Assembly (NCBI GenBank): GCA_938007965.1
Contig: CALLMH010000046.1
Coordinates: 1-46,963, forward strand
DNA length: 46,963 nt
Direction: 5' to 3'
From: an uncultured Saprospiraceae bacterium
GTDB lineage: Bacteria; Bacteroidota; Bacteroidia; Chitinophagales; Saprospiraceae
The stretch's first letter is position 1. Each line of letters starts with the position of its first letter. A program made the translations under genes and the position numbers. Positions 25,795 through 34,925 of the stretch are shown one piece after another. Below the pieces are notes generated by a model that was not told the DNA's origin, ran no database searches, and worked only from the letters and a program-made list of their open reading frames with translations.

Positions 25795-27238
25795 TATTGC
25801 TTGTATGTAAGATGAGTACTCTTTTATTTTCTTCTTTTACTTTAGGATCATTCCTATGACCCCATATTTTTTCTCTTGCATATTTTCCCGAAAGGGTAAG
25901 ATCTACAATCGGCTCGGGATAAGCAGACTTAATACCACTAAATTCTCTATCCATAGCCGTCATCTTCCACGGTTCGTGGACAAACTCTACTGGAATGTCA
26001 CGCAACTCAGGAACCCATTTCTTTATAAATATTCCCTCCGGATCATGATCATAAGATTGCTTGATCGGATTATACATTCGTATCGTATTGATGCCCGTAG
26101 TGCCCGCTTGCATCTGAAACTGAGGATAGTGTATCCCAGGCTCATAATCCAAAAATAATCTTGCCAGATGATACACTCCCAATCTCCAACTGCAATCAAA
26201 ATGATGGCAGAACACTGAAACCAACATCGCTCTCATTCTAAAATTAATCCACCCAGTAGCGATAAGACATCTCATGCAAGCATCCACTAAGGGGAAGCCT
26301 GTCCTCCCCTCTTCCCATGCAGATATATGCTTGGGATTATTGGTAAATACCAAGCTCTCATAACCTCTATTGACACATTTAGTCTCATAGACGCACTCGG
26401 CTTCGAACTTCTGGATGAAGTGGCAGTGCCAATGTAATCGAGTCAATAAACCATCGAAGCTTCTTTTGTATTTTTTATAATTAGGATGTAATTTGATAAA
26501 TCGGTATGCTTGCTTTACGGTGATATTTCCCCATGCAAGATAAGGAGAGATCCGACCACAAGATTTCCTGCTCTCTCTAGGTTTTGATATGTGATTGCTA
26601 TAATTTTTTCCTCTTTCGAGACAGAATGAATTTATATATCTCCAAGCAAATGCTTCTCCAGCTTTTTGATATAGATTTGGATATTCTTCTAGCTTAATTT
26701 GTAATGCCTTATCCAATTGAAAAGGATGCGACTTCGGCGAATCTCCGGATACTGAATACTTATTATTGACGATCTCAGAATTAATATGTCTTCTCCACTG
26801 TTTATCCCAGCTTATACGGTTTTTTATACCTCGGACTACACCATTATATTGATACTCTTTCCATTGTATTTCCTCTTGATTAAGATATTTCGCTACCTGT
26901 CTATCTCGGTTCCACGTCTTTAGGATACCACTTTCTTGATAAGAGAATACATGGTTAATATCGAATGTATGTCTGAGATATTGAAATACTTCTATAGCCT
27001 CTGCATGAAAAATGGTAACCGATCTACCGTACGGCTTTAGTTTCTCGTTCATATCCCGTATAGAATGAAATATAAACTGTAAATGTCTTAAAGAACAATC
27101 TGGGTGATCTATCATCGTAGGCTCGAAAATATATATGATCAAATAGTCAATATCACTGCGCTCCGCATTGAACAGAGGAAGGTGGTCCTGAGTTCTCAGG
27201 TCTCTTTTGAGCCAGACTATGTTTCTTTTTTCAATCAT
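25766..27238 (-). CDS. cryptochrome/photolyase family protein, atypical clade
   Basis: A 490-residue protein with the antenna-binding alpha/beta domain (residues 5-135, [15 protein letters not shown]) and the helical FAD domain (about 200-440, [15 protein letters not shown] at 309-323). The domain is normal in size, followed by a basic tail ending RKRRNR. By ungapped comparison with E. coli photolyase as remembered (offset 8), the electron-transfer tryptophans W382 and W306 are Phe374 and Phe298, only W359 is kept (Trp351), and the FAD-contacting N378 is His370. The TGW-HNR motif is TGW-INFR, and the segment [10 protein letters not shown] replaces the usual APYFRIFNP. This identifies a known but poorly studied clade rather than a class I CPD photolyase. 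It may still bind FAD. Light-driven repair or signalling is unproven. Confidence 0.85.
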   Translation of the reverse strand: MIEKRNIVWLKRDLRTQDHLPLFNAERSDIDYLIIYIFEPTMIDHPDCSLRHLQFIFHSIRDMNEKLKPYGRSVTIFHAEAIEVFQYLRHTFDINHVFSYQESGILKTWNRDRQVAKYLNQEEIQWKEYQYNGVVRGIKNRISWDKQWRRHINSEIVNNKYSVSGDSPKSHPFQLDKALQIKLEEYPNLYQKAGEAFAWRYINSFCLERGKNYSNHISKPRESRKSCGRISPYLAWGNITVKQAYRFIKLHPNYKKYKRSFDGLLTRLHWHCHFIQKFEAECVYETKCVNRGYESLVFTNNPKHISAWEEGRTGFPLVDACMRCLIATGWINFRMRAMLVSVFCHHFDCSWRLGVYHLARLFLDYEPGIHYPQFQMQAGTTGINTIRMYNPIKQSYDHDPEGIFIKKWVPELRDIPVEFVHEPWKMTAMDREFSGIKSAYPEPIVDLTLSGKYAREKIWGHRNDPKVKEENKRVLILHTSNNEARKRRNR

Positions 27239-27246
27239 TTTTCATT

Positions 27247-27300
27247 ATCGGTTCTGCCTCACTGTTATTTGAATGCAGTTCTAACCGATCAACATTCAAA
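27247..27300. promoter_or_regulatory. two interleaved inverted repeats upstream of photolyase-like operon
   Basis: ATCGGTT (27247-27253) pairs with AACCGAT (27283-27289), and TTTGAATG (27268-27275) pairs with CATTCAAA (27293-27300). Both lie within 65 bases of the photolyase start codon. They could be binding sites for a light- or stress-responsive regulator, or form a pseudoknot-like leader. The repeats are short, so chance cannot be excluded. Confidence 0.3.
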
Positions 27301-27357
27301 CGTGAACATCTTAATTTTGTTGATGTGATTGATTTTATTGGCAAGATTTTAAAATAT

Positions 27358-29037
27358 TCAAAAATCACTCTCTACCTCAAAAAACATGTTTTCTCCACTG
27401 ACTGGATGTTCGAACCATATGGCTTCTGCATGTAGATGTAGTCTATCAGCACGCTTACCGTATAGATCGTCTCCTATGATCGGTGCATTTAGCCCTAGGT
27501 GATGGGATGCATGTACCCGAAGCTGATGTGTACGTCCTGTAATCGGATAGAAGTAGATCTTCGTCTTTCCTTCTTTTCTTGATATTACCTCATACTTAGT
27601 TCTAGCCGACTTTCCATATTCTTTGCAGACAATCTGGTAGGGTCTATTCTCTAAGTCTACTCTGAGAGGCAGATTGATATACCCTTCATCGTTTGAGATG
27701 AGACCATCTAGAAGCGCTATATATCTTTTTTTCACTTTCCTCGTTTTGAATTGGTCTTGGAGTCTCTTATGAACTTCCTTCGATTTGGTGACAATCATGA
27801 TGCCCGAAGTAGACATATCGAGTCTGTGCACAATCATGGGACCAGTAGACTTTGGATATTTGGCCTTGAGACGCTCTTGGACAGAATTTGTGACCAGCTT
27901 ACCTGGTACGGACATAAACTCGGGCGGCTTATTTATGACCAATAAATGTTCATCTTCATAAACCGTCTCTAACACTTTACCTACTGCATGATTGATCAGT
28001 AATGGATTAGGATCTATATCCAATCCCTCCAACATATGACCCAAGATGGGTTCACACTTGCCCCTGCACGAAGGATAGAAATATTTATGCTTTCGGCTAT
28101 TGGAGCTCGGTGGAGCACCCCACCAAAACTCAGCAAGTGCTATCGGTTTCAATCTATGTAAAAAAGCATATTGATATAACTTTGGCGCAGCACAGTCACC
28201 CGCTCCAGATGGAGGCACCTCAGGTATCTTATGTTTGAAAATATCGATTACATTTTTTGATTTGAGATCAATATTTAAGAAATTATATTGCTCGAACAAC
28301 CAATCTTGCAATGCTTTTGAGTTAGACTTCATCTCGACTTTCATCTCTGATATCGGTATGGCGAGTTCGTCATATCTTTGTCGATGGATCGATAACTTCT
28401 CCTTGAGATACACTTCATACTCTCGCAGTAGAAAGGCGTCGTTGATACTTTCTTGGTTGTGCTTTGTTTTTAGATCCGCATATTCCTCTTTACTCAATGA
28501 TCCTATGGCGGATTCTCTCTGCGCCTGACGTGATTTTTGGTGTGACTTTAGTATTTTTTTTTCTGACTTTATTTTCTGATTGGTAAGTATGATCTCGTGG
28601 TCTAAGGTCGACTTCAATCTCTGCAATTCTTGATTGTTTTCTAACCTCAAGATTTCCTTATTCAATAAATCCAGTTTGTAGCTTTCTTGCATGAAGTAAC
28701 TTCCCTCTTCTAGCATATCAAATATTGGTGGTACGAAATGATCGTAAATATTCCTATCGCCCAACTTTCCAGAGAATGCGGCAAGATATCCTAGATCGCC
28801 AAATTCATCCTTGACTACGAGTACACCAAACATCTTACCTAGAGAACTTTTGGTGATATTATTTCCAATTCCAAAATCATGATCTATATCGTCAGTAGTC
28901 AGGAGGTATTCTTGTAATTCTCGTACCGCTTCGATGGCTATAGGGTGAGGCTCGTAATAAAAAGGGAATGTACTCTTGACAGGTAATTTGATATGAGAGA
29001 TATCGGTTTTAAATCTATGAAACTTACTAGTACTCAT
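27358..29037 (-). CDS. RluA-family RNA pseudouridine synthase with long N-terminal extension
   Basis: A 559-residue protein. The C-terminal 210 residues are a complete RluA-type catalytic domain: DEHLLVINKPPEF, the catalytic Asp407 in HRLDMSTSG, ARTKYEVI and GRTHQLRVH. The N-terminal 350 residues contain a domain of unknown role, a predicted coiled coil (about 120-245, rich in K, E, Q, L) and a conserved cysteine-containing block PPSGAGDCAAPKLYQYAFLHRLKPIALAEFWWG (starting near 275). Long forms like this occur across Bacteroidota and some proteobacteria. The enzyme modifies uridines in rRNA or tRNA, and the exact target is unknown. The ATG start is clear. mqnA lies immediately upstream (3 bases apart). 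Confidence 0.88.
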   Translation of the reverse strand: MSTSKFHRFKTDISHIKLPVKSTFPFYYEPHPIAIEAVRELQEYLLTTDDIDHDFGIGNNITKSSLGKMFGVLVVKDEFGDLGYLAAFSGKLGDRNIYDHFVPPIFDMLEEGSYFMQESYKLDLLNKEILRLENNQELQRLKSTLDHEIILTNQKIKSEKKILKSHQKSRQAQRESAIGSLSKEEYADLKTKHNQESINDAFLLREYEVYLKEKLSIHRQRYDELAIPISEMKVEMKSNSKALQDWLFEQYNFLNIDLKSKNVIDIFKHKIPEVPPSGAGDCAAPKLYQYAFLHRLKPIALAEFWWGAPPSSNSRKHKYFYPSCRGKCEPILGHMLEGLDIDPNPLLINHAVGKVLETVYEDEHLLVINKPPEFMSVPGKLVTNSVQERLKAKYPKSTGPMIVHRLDMSTSGIMIVTKSKEVHKRLQDQFKTRKVKKRYIALLDGLISNDEGYINLPLRVDLENRPYQIVCKEYGKSARTKYEVISRKEGKTKIYFYPITGRTHQLRVHASHHLGLNAPIIGDDLYGKRADRLHLHAEAIWFEHPVSGENMFFEVESDF

Positions 29038-29039
29038 AC

Positions 29040-29810
29040 TTATGCTAGCTTTCTTCCTAGTTCTGTATACAGTTCGAATGCTCGCTTTTTATCTTGATCA
29101 TAGGTATAGTCGATGTACTTCTCGAAGTATGATCGCAAGTTTACTTTATTCGCTAGGCTTTGATTATGTTCCAGGACTATTTCAATATTGTCCACACCGA
29201 GCGCCAGGTTCTTATTGAGCTCGGCTATCTTTTCATCATCTACGTGAGGCTTCGCGATCCACACTGCAAATACAAATGATAGATTGGTCATTGATTGCCA
29301 TTCCACACCTAAGTCATATGTATATACGTAGTCATTATCCGCGCCGAAAGCTTTATCTCCAATCATAAGTACTCCAGTATTCTGAGGTACATCTTTATGG
29401 TTGATGGTGCGGGCATCTATCTCTTCAAACTTTACATCGATACCCCAATGATGCTCGCACAGCACCTTGGTCAACAATTGAGAAGTTCGACTATCAGAAT
29501 CCAGCCATATCGTGTCTAATTTATCAATCGGTAAGTGAGCATAGAGACATACTGTACCTACAGCACCCACGCACCCGATACAATAGTCGGTAATCAATCG
29601 GTAATCTTCTGCCTCCAACTCTAATAAGGTAGCTACGGGTACTAGAGCCACGTCCGCTTCACTATTTTTGTAATAATCCATGCATTTCGAGGGTACATCC
29701 AATATCAGGTGATAGTGATCTCTAGCCTTCTCTAACCCATACAAGAAAGGAAGCGTATTATGATATCCTACCATTGCGATGTTCAACTTTTCAATTTTCT
29801 CAACACTCAA
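29040..29810 (-). CDS. mqnA: chorismate dehydratase MqnA (futalosine menaquinone pathway)
   Basis: A 256-residue periplasmic-binding-protein-like fold enzyme that dehydrates chorismate to 3-enolpyruvylbenzoate, the first step of the futalosine route. Conserved elements are IAMVGYHNTLPFLYGL at the N-terminus, the ADVALVPVATLLE strand, YCIGCVGAVGTVCLY, WLDSDSRTSQLLTKVL and VLMIGDKAFG. The frame has no ATG before the first conserved strand. TTG at 29810 (or TTG at 29786) must serve, since the first ATG at 29774 would remove that strand. Its stop lies 3 bases before the RluA gene. It indicates that this organism makes menaquinone without the MenF/MenD route. Confidence 0.9.
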   Translation of the reverse strand: MSVEKIEKLNIAMVGYHNTLPFLYGLEKARDHYHLILDVPSKCMDYYKNSEADVALVPVATLLELEAEDYRLITDYCIGCVGAVGTVCLYAHLPIDKLDTIWLDSDSRTSQLLTKVLCEHHWGIDVKFEEIDARTINHKDVPQNTGVLMIGDKAFGADNDYVYTYDLGVEWQSMTNLSFVFAVWIAKPHVDDEKIAELNKNLALGVDNIEIVLEHNQSLANKVNLRSYFEKYIDYTYDQDKKRAFELYTELGRKLA

Positions 29811-30212
29811 TTTCTTACAGATTATTGAAGTAATATAATATCATCAGATGAAGTGAAATAAGCTTCTTAGCCTTCAGATATCTTATCAATTCGATGTTCA
29901 ATTTTAAATGGATGGCAATTTTACCATTTCTATTAAATAAAACATGAAAAATGAGAAATTGTTATTTATTAATTTCGGTTAGTTGGACGCAACGGATTCT
30001 TATGTAAGCTACATTTCATGATGGCAATATCGATGATTGATAGTACTTATACGATATATTATCCATCCTTACATCCTAATAATAGTAGAGCTCACGAGGT
30101 ATCAAGTTGATGATTTCTATTTTCAGTTATATAAACTAAGAAAAAGAATATACTTTCACTTCATACTACTATATTCGTAGGCTCAATCGTAATTTTCTAC
30201 AAAAGAAATAAT
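29811..30212. other. intergenic region between divergent mqnA and NdpA-like gene
   Basis: These 402 AT-rich bases contain no convincing reading frame. They presumably carry divergent promoters, but no exact TAnnTTTG match with a matching -33 element was found at sensible spacing. Confidence 0.4.
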
Positions 30213-31259
30213 ATGGTAAACAGACAGGAAGCGAAACTGCAATCAATGTGCATACATCAAATCGGAAACGCCGCTGAAGATGAAGGTGTAAAACTATCAA
30301 ACACTTCCATAGAGCTCGAAAACGAAGAACTAGAATCGCTCATGATGCGATATTTCTTTGATAATTTTAAGGATCCGGAGTTTTTTCACTTCACATTTAC
30401 ATCAGATGAAGTAGAACTCAATCCAGTGTACAATTTCGCCTCCAATATATTCGACGATCCTGCTAGTATATTGGAGCAATCTGTAAAAATAGCTCGTCAC
30501 CTTTACGAAAAATCAACACATCCAAATATAAAATCTGGTGACTTACTGACAGCCTATATCACTGATGTATTGATCGATGATGAGATGGTCAATGCCGTGG
30601 CCATTTTCAAATCTGAGAGTAAGGATGCTTTCCTCAAATTGAACCATACAGATGGAAATTATAGTATAGACTTCGAAAATGGAGTCAACGTCGAAAAACT
30701 CGATAAAGCATGTCTCATATTCGAAACAGAGAGAGAGCAAGGTCTAAAATTATGTATTATTGACAAATCTAATAGAAACAAAGAAGCACTCTACTGGAGA
30801 GATGAATTCTTAAATGTAAAATCACGAGAAGACAACTATCATGCTACCACCCAATATATATCACTCACGAAGGCGTACGTAAAAGAAAGACTAAAGCATG
30901 ATGATAATGCTACGAAAATAGACGAAGCTGAGATCATGCATCGTTCTAAAGAATATCTTAAAAATGTAGAAACTTTTGACAGATCAGAATTTGAAGATCA
31001 GGTATTCAAAAGTGAGCCGATGAAAGCATCTTTTCAGGAATTTAGTGATGATTTCGAATCAGAAAGGCAAGTCAGATTACAAGACAACTTTGAGATATCG
31101 TCATATGCTGTCCAAAAGAAAACAAAATCATTTCGGTCAGTTATAAAACTAGATAAGAACTTTCATGTTTATGTGCATGGAGATAGAAATAAAATAGAAA
31201 GAATAGTAGATGTAGATGGCACCAAATACTACAAACTATATTTCGAAACCGAATCATAG
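30213..31259 (+). CDS. nucleoid-associated protein, NdpA/YejK family
   Basis: A 348-residue cytosolic protein of the 37-kDa nucleoid-associated family. Recognised blocks are the N-terminal IHQIGN, the central DLLTAYITDVLIDDEMVNAVAIFKSE with the following LKLNHTDGNYSIDFENGVNVEKLDKACLIF, and EALYWRDEFLNVKSREDNYHATTQYI. The length is typical. These proteins bind DNA and are associated with the nucleoid. The precise function is unclear. The secreted nuclease/phosphatase gene follows after 26 bases on the same strand. Confidence 0.85.
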   Translation: MVNRQEAKLQSMCIHQIGNAAEDEGVKLSNTSIELENEELESLMMRYFFDNFKDPEFFHFTFTSDEVELNPVYNFASNIFDDPASILEQSVKIARHLYEKSTHPNIKSGDLLTAYITDVLIDDEMVNAVAIFKSESKDAFLKLNHTDGNYSIDFENGVNVEKLDKACLIFETEREQGLKLCIIDKSNRNKEALYWRDEFLNVKSREDNYHATTQYISLTKAYVKERLKHDDNATKIDEAEIMHRSKEYLKNVETFDRSEFEDQVFKSEPMKASFQEFSDDFESERQVRLQDNFEISSYAVQKKTKSFRSVIKLDKNFHVYVHGDRNKIERIVDVDGTKYYKLYFETES

Positions 31260-31285
31260 TACTCATAAATTAGAATATCATATTG

Positions 31286-32968
31286 ATGCGTTCATTATTA
31301 AATATTGCCTTGCTTTGCATTTCGACTGCGATCTTTGGTCAACCTATCAGTATAGACGGCAACTTTGAGGATTGGGCAGATATAGATCCGATATTTATTG
31401 ATGATCTGAATGATGGCCAAAGCAATGGTATAGATCTCGAGAGATTCTGGACATACAATGATCAACAATTTATCTATTTCAGATTCGAATTAAACAAAGA
31501 GATAAATCTCCAGGACAATAACGATTTTGCGATCTATCTCGACTATGACAATGACATAAATACTGGATTCAAAATCAATGGTGTCGGAGCCGAAGTCAGG
31601 GTCTTCTTTGGAGATAGGCAGGGCATCTTGAATGTTGGCAACAATACGGAATTTGTGAATTTTTGGCCGATAGGTTTGAATGTATCTCCATCAGTCAGTA
31701 GTACAGAATTCGAATTTGCTATATCTAGATCCATAAACTTTGCAGGGTTAAATATAAATGCTAGTAATACTATATCTATCCGACTAGAAGACAATGGATT
31801 CAATGGAGATGAGGCACCTAATGACCTTGGCGGGATAGATTATAATATAGACAACTCTAATTTCACACAGAGACCTGATTTCAACTTAGATAGAGACCCC
31901 GATGCTACTTTTCGATTTATGACCTATAATATCGAAGATGATCAGCTTTTTGATTCTTTTCGAAAGCAGAATTTCAGAAGAATATTCCAATCTATAAATC
32001 CTGACATCATCGCACTCCAAGAAGTAAGAGACTTCAATAGTGCTGAAACATTGGCACTGATAGAAGAGTTTCTACCTGGCACATGGTATCACAAGAAGCA
32101 TGGATTTGACATCGTAACCATAAGTAGATATCCAATCAACTTCAGTGAAAATATCAATGGAAACGCCGCTTTCTATCTTGATGTAAATGGTAAAGAAATA
32201 TTACTTATCAACTGTCATCTACCCTGCTGTGATAATAATACAGATCGGCAAAATGAAGTAGATGGGATTATGGATTACATCCGAAATGCTAGGATAGGAA
32301 ACGAAAATTACTTCTTATCAGAAGACACTCCTATCATCATAGCGGGAGATATGAATTTTGTTGGTAATAATGAACAACCTAATACTCTTCTTACTGGGAA
32401 TATATTCTCCAATGGAACCTACGGCCCCGATTTTACACCAGATTGGGATGGTACTGATTTCGATGATTCGGATGCCTTAGCGACTGGTACATTAAGTAAC
32501 TTCACGTGGGTAAATCCATTCGGATCATTTTTTCCTGGCAAATTAGACTGGATTATTTATTCTGGTTCTCAGATGAAACTTCAGAATACATTTGCATTAT
32601 GGACCATAGCTATGACTAACTCAGAACTCAATGAATACAATCTCAATAGCGGAGATGTACTTGATGCATCGGATCATCTTCCTGTAGTATCTGATTTTAA
32701 TTTTTCGACCGTTAGTACTGATGATTTCGTATCTCTAGATGTGAGCATCTATCCTAATCCCGTATCAGATAAAATGTACGTAGAAATAAATGCACCCCTC
32801 TTCTCCGAGTTCCTTATACTCAACGCAGAAGGGATTACAGTAATGAGTATCGATAATAACCATACAAAAACTCAAGCTATAGATCTAACCGAACTTTCTA
32901 CTGGTCAGTATTATATAGTGTTCCAAAGTGCAGCTGGCAGAATGGCCAAAGGTTTTATAAAGATTTAG
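31286..32968 (+). CDS. secreted endonuclease/exonuclease/phosphatase family protein with T9SS tail
   Basis: A 560-residue protein starting at the ATG at 31286. A TTG one codon earlier also opens the frame. A signal peptide (RSLLNIALLCISTAIFGQ) is followed by an N-terminal beta domain (about 20-190, ISIDGNFEDW... reminiscent of CBM9/sugar-binding domains) and an EEP catalytic domain (about 208-472). Catalytic residues are Asn215, Glu246 (LQEVRD), His311, Asp355 and Asn357 (GDMN), and Asp463-His464 (SDHLP), so the active site is intact. A type A T9SS sorting domain (about 485-560) ends the chain. It may be an extracellular nuclease or phosphoesterase. The substrate is not evident. Confidence 0.85.
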   Translation: MRSLLNIALLCISTAIFGQPISIDGNFEDWADIDPIFIDDLNDGQSNGIDLERFWTYNDQQFIYFRFELNKEINLQDNNDFAIYLDYDNDINTGFKINGVGAEVRVFFGDRQGILNVGNNTEFVNFWPIGLNVSPSVSSTEFEFAISRSINFAGLNINASNTISIRLEDNGFNGDEAPNDLGGIDYNIDNSNFTQRPDFNLDRDPDATFRFMTYNIEDDQLFDSFRKQNFRRIFQSINPDIIALQEVRDFNSAETLALIEEFLPGTWYHKKHGFDIVTISRYPINFSENINGNAAFYLDVNGKEILLINCHLPCCDNNTDRQNEVDGIMDYIRNARIGNENYFLSEDTPIIIAGDMNFVGNNEQPNTLLTGNIFSNGTYGPDFTPDWDGTDFDDSDALATGTLSNFTWVNPFGSFFPGKLDWIIYSGSQMKLQNTFALWTIAMTNSELNEYNLNSGDVLDASDHLPVVSDFNFSTVSTDDFVSLDVSIYPNPVSDKMYVEINAPLFSEFLILNAEGITVMSIDNNHTKTQAIDLTELSTGQYYIVFQSAAGRMAKGFIKI

Positions 32969-33162
32969 TACTCAGGTGAGGTATATTTAGGGATATCCGT
33001 AAAAACCGAATACCCTTAATCCATGACAGTTTTTCTAACTACTTTAAAAAGAATTACCCTGTTCATTGATGTTATATTCTGACTAAGGCCAATTTAACTT
33101 ATTGCAGCAACTTTATAAAATACCAGAATTTAGAAAGGGTCCTTATTTCTGAGTATCCCTAT

Positions 33163-33597
33163 TTATATCCTAGTAAGTATGATGTTTTCAAAACTTAAGA
33201 ATGATTCGAAGGTATCTATTTGCGATTCAAAACTCAACTCGTATCTAAACGTAAATGAGTCTTCTCCATCTTGGGTTACGCTATAAACTCTCGAAGAACT
33301 AAATCCTGACAAATTACCGGGGAAGATCTTAGTGATTGATATTCTTGTTTCCATTCGCTGAAAGTCCCATTCGATATCTTGGGCTAGACTTGATCCGTTA
33401 TCAGATAACCATGATCCCGTTTCATCTTCATTAAATGTCATAATACCCCTCGTGTCAGGATCCTCGAAAGTACTAGAAGAAGAAAATGTTTCTCGTTCAT
33501 AGATCCAAGTTCCTAGTAAATCGTCTTCTATTGATTGACTATTATTACAAGATATTCCAGATAAAATCAATAGCATCAAAAATGTGTATCTCTTCAT
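33163..33597 (-). CDS. lipoprotein, function unknown (lipocalin-like length)
   Basis: A 144-residue protein with a lipoprotein signal (MKRYTFLMLLILSGISC, Cys17). The mature part has the pattern LLGTWIYERE... GIMTFNEDETGSW... IEWDFQRMETRI, as in small lipocalin-like proteins (DUF4923/lipocalin_4 style) of Bacteroidota. It is likely periplasmic or outer-membrane anchored. It lies 57 bases downstream of kdsD on the same strand and could be co-transcribed. No binding partner can be named. Confidence 0.65.
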   Translation of the reverse strand: MKRYTFLMLLILSGISCNNSQSIEDDLLGTWIYERETFSSSSTFEDPDTRGIMTFNEDETGSWLSDNGSSLAQDIEWDFQRMETRISITKIFPGNLSGFSSSRVYSVTQDGEDSFTFRYELSFESQIDTFESFLSFENIILTRI

Positions 33598-33654
33598 TTA
33601 TTTATTTTTTGTTTGAAAATGGATAGCGCTTTATCAGAACGCTTTTATACCAAT

Positions 33655-34614
33655 TTACTCATTAATCAAATCTTGTATATGTATCATACCTGTATACTTT
33701 TCATTCGAATCTACAACGATCAGTTGATTAATGTTGTGTTCCGCCATGATAGAGAGTGCATCTTTCGATATGGTATCCGCACTTATGATTTTGGGAGAAG
33801 ATGTCATCATATCTATGGCTGTAATATTCGATATATCTGTATTCCCCGCTAGCATTCTTCTTATATCTCCATCAGTGATTATGCCTTTGACTTCTTCGTG
33901 TTCGTTAATCACGCAACAAGCACCCAGCTTATTGGAGGAGATAGTATAGATGACTTTTTGAAGAGAATCTGAGACCATCACCTTAGGTCTCGAATGCAGC
34001 GATGCTATACTACCCGCTGTGGCCAATCGCTTTCCCAATATCCCCCGTGGATGAAGTTTGCCGAAGTCTTCAGAAGTAAAAGATCGCATCTGCTGTAGTG
34101 ATATGGAGATACAATCACACACCGCCAAATGAGAAATAATACTAGCGGTAGGTATGATATTCTCTGTATCGGCCTCTCGAATATCAGGCATATGAATACA
34201 AATCGTACTCTTGACAGCTAGCAGTGAGTTAGGATTATTACAAATTCCGACCGATAAAACTGACCGAGAGTTTACATATGTCAATAATTCTATAATTTCT
34301 TTTGACCCACCGCTTTTCGAAATAAACACAACAGCATCGTCTTGTCCGATGATTCCTACATCTCCGTGCATGGCATCCGCTGCATGAAGAAAGACCGCTG
34401 ATGTCCCTGTAGAATTAAGCGTCGCAACCAGCTTCTGCGCTACGAATGCACTCTTACCTATACCTGATACGACCACCTTACCCTTACAATCAAAGAGCAT
34501 TAAAACCACTTGTGATATAGAACTCTTATCTATTGTCTGTAGCTTATCTATAGCCGTCTTCTCAGCTAAAAGCACACGGTCTATAATTTCTGGTATAAGT
34601 ATATTTTTTTTCAC
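33655..34614 (-). CDS. kdsD: arabinose-5-phosphate isomerase KdsD (KpsF/GutQ family)
   Basis: A 319-residue sugar isomerase that makes arabinose 5-phosphate for Kdo and lipopolysaccharide. The SIS domain has GIGKSAF (51-57), HAADAMHGDVG (77-87), SKSGGSKE (99-106) and HPRGILGKRL (188-197), followed by two CBS domains (about 210-319, ending MIHIQDLINE). The frame opens at GTG directly after a stop codon, and no ATG occurs before residue 39, so GTG is the start. The family block usually written SNSGES is here SKSGGS. The function in lipopolysaccharide core synthesis is well established. Divergent from recQ. Confidence 0.92.
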   Translation of the reverse strand: MKKNILIPEIIDRVLLAEKTAIDKLQTIDKSSISQVVLMLFDCKGKVVVSGIGKSAFVAQKLVATLNSTGTSAVFLHAADAMHGDVGIIGQDDAVVFISKSGGSKEIIELLTYVNSRSVLSVGICNNPNSLLAVKSTICIHMPDIREADTENIIPTASIISHLAVCDCISISLQQMRSFTSEDFGKLHPRGILGKRLATAGSIASLHSRPKVMVSDSLQKVIYTISSNKLGACCVINEHEEVKGIITDGDIRRMLAGNTDISNITAIDMMTSSPKIISADTISKDALSIMAEHNINQLIVVDSNEKYTGMIHIQDLINE

Positions 34615-34925
34615 TTAGAAATATTATATTCGCAATCCAAATTGAGAAAGAGTCCTAAAAGTATGGTTTTTTAACTTTAATTTTAGTGAACAAAAAAAAT
34701 ATCCAACCTACTCTAAACTATTTGATTGCAACAATCATATTTCAAATGTCTATCACCATCTAACAATTTGCGTTTATAAAATAGTATTACTGCTTACTAT
34801 ATAAATGATAATAGAAGGAACAGAATAATAATTTAACATAAAAGTCAATAAATATCCTTAACTTAAAGGATAATTTTAAAGACTGTTAGAAACAAAAAAA
34901 TATATCAGCACTGCTGAATCTAAAT
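34615..34925. other. intergenic region between divergent kdsD and recQ
   Basis: These 311 bases are AT-rich with no plausible gene. Divergent promoters are expected here, but no exact consensus elements were recognised. Confidence 0.4.
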
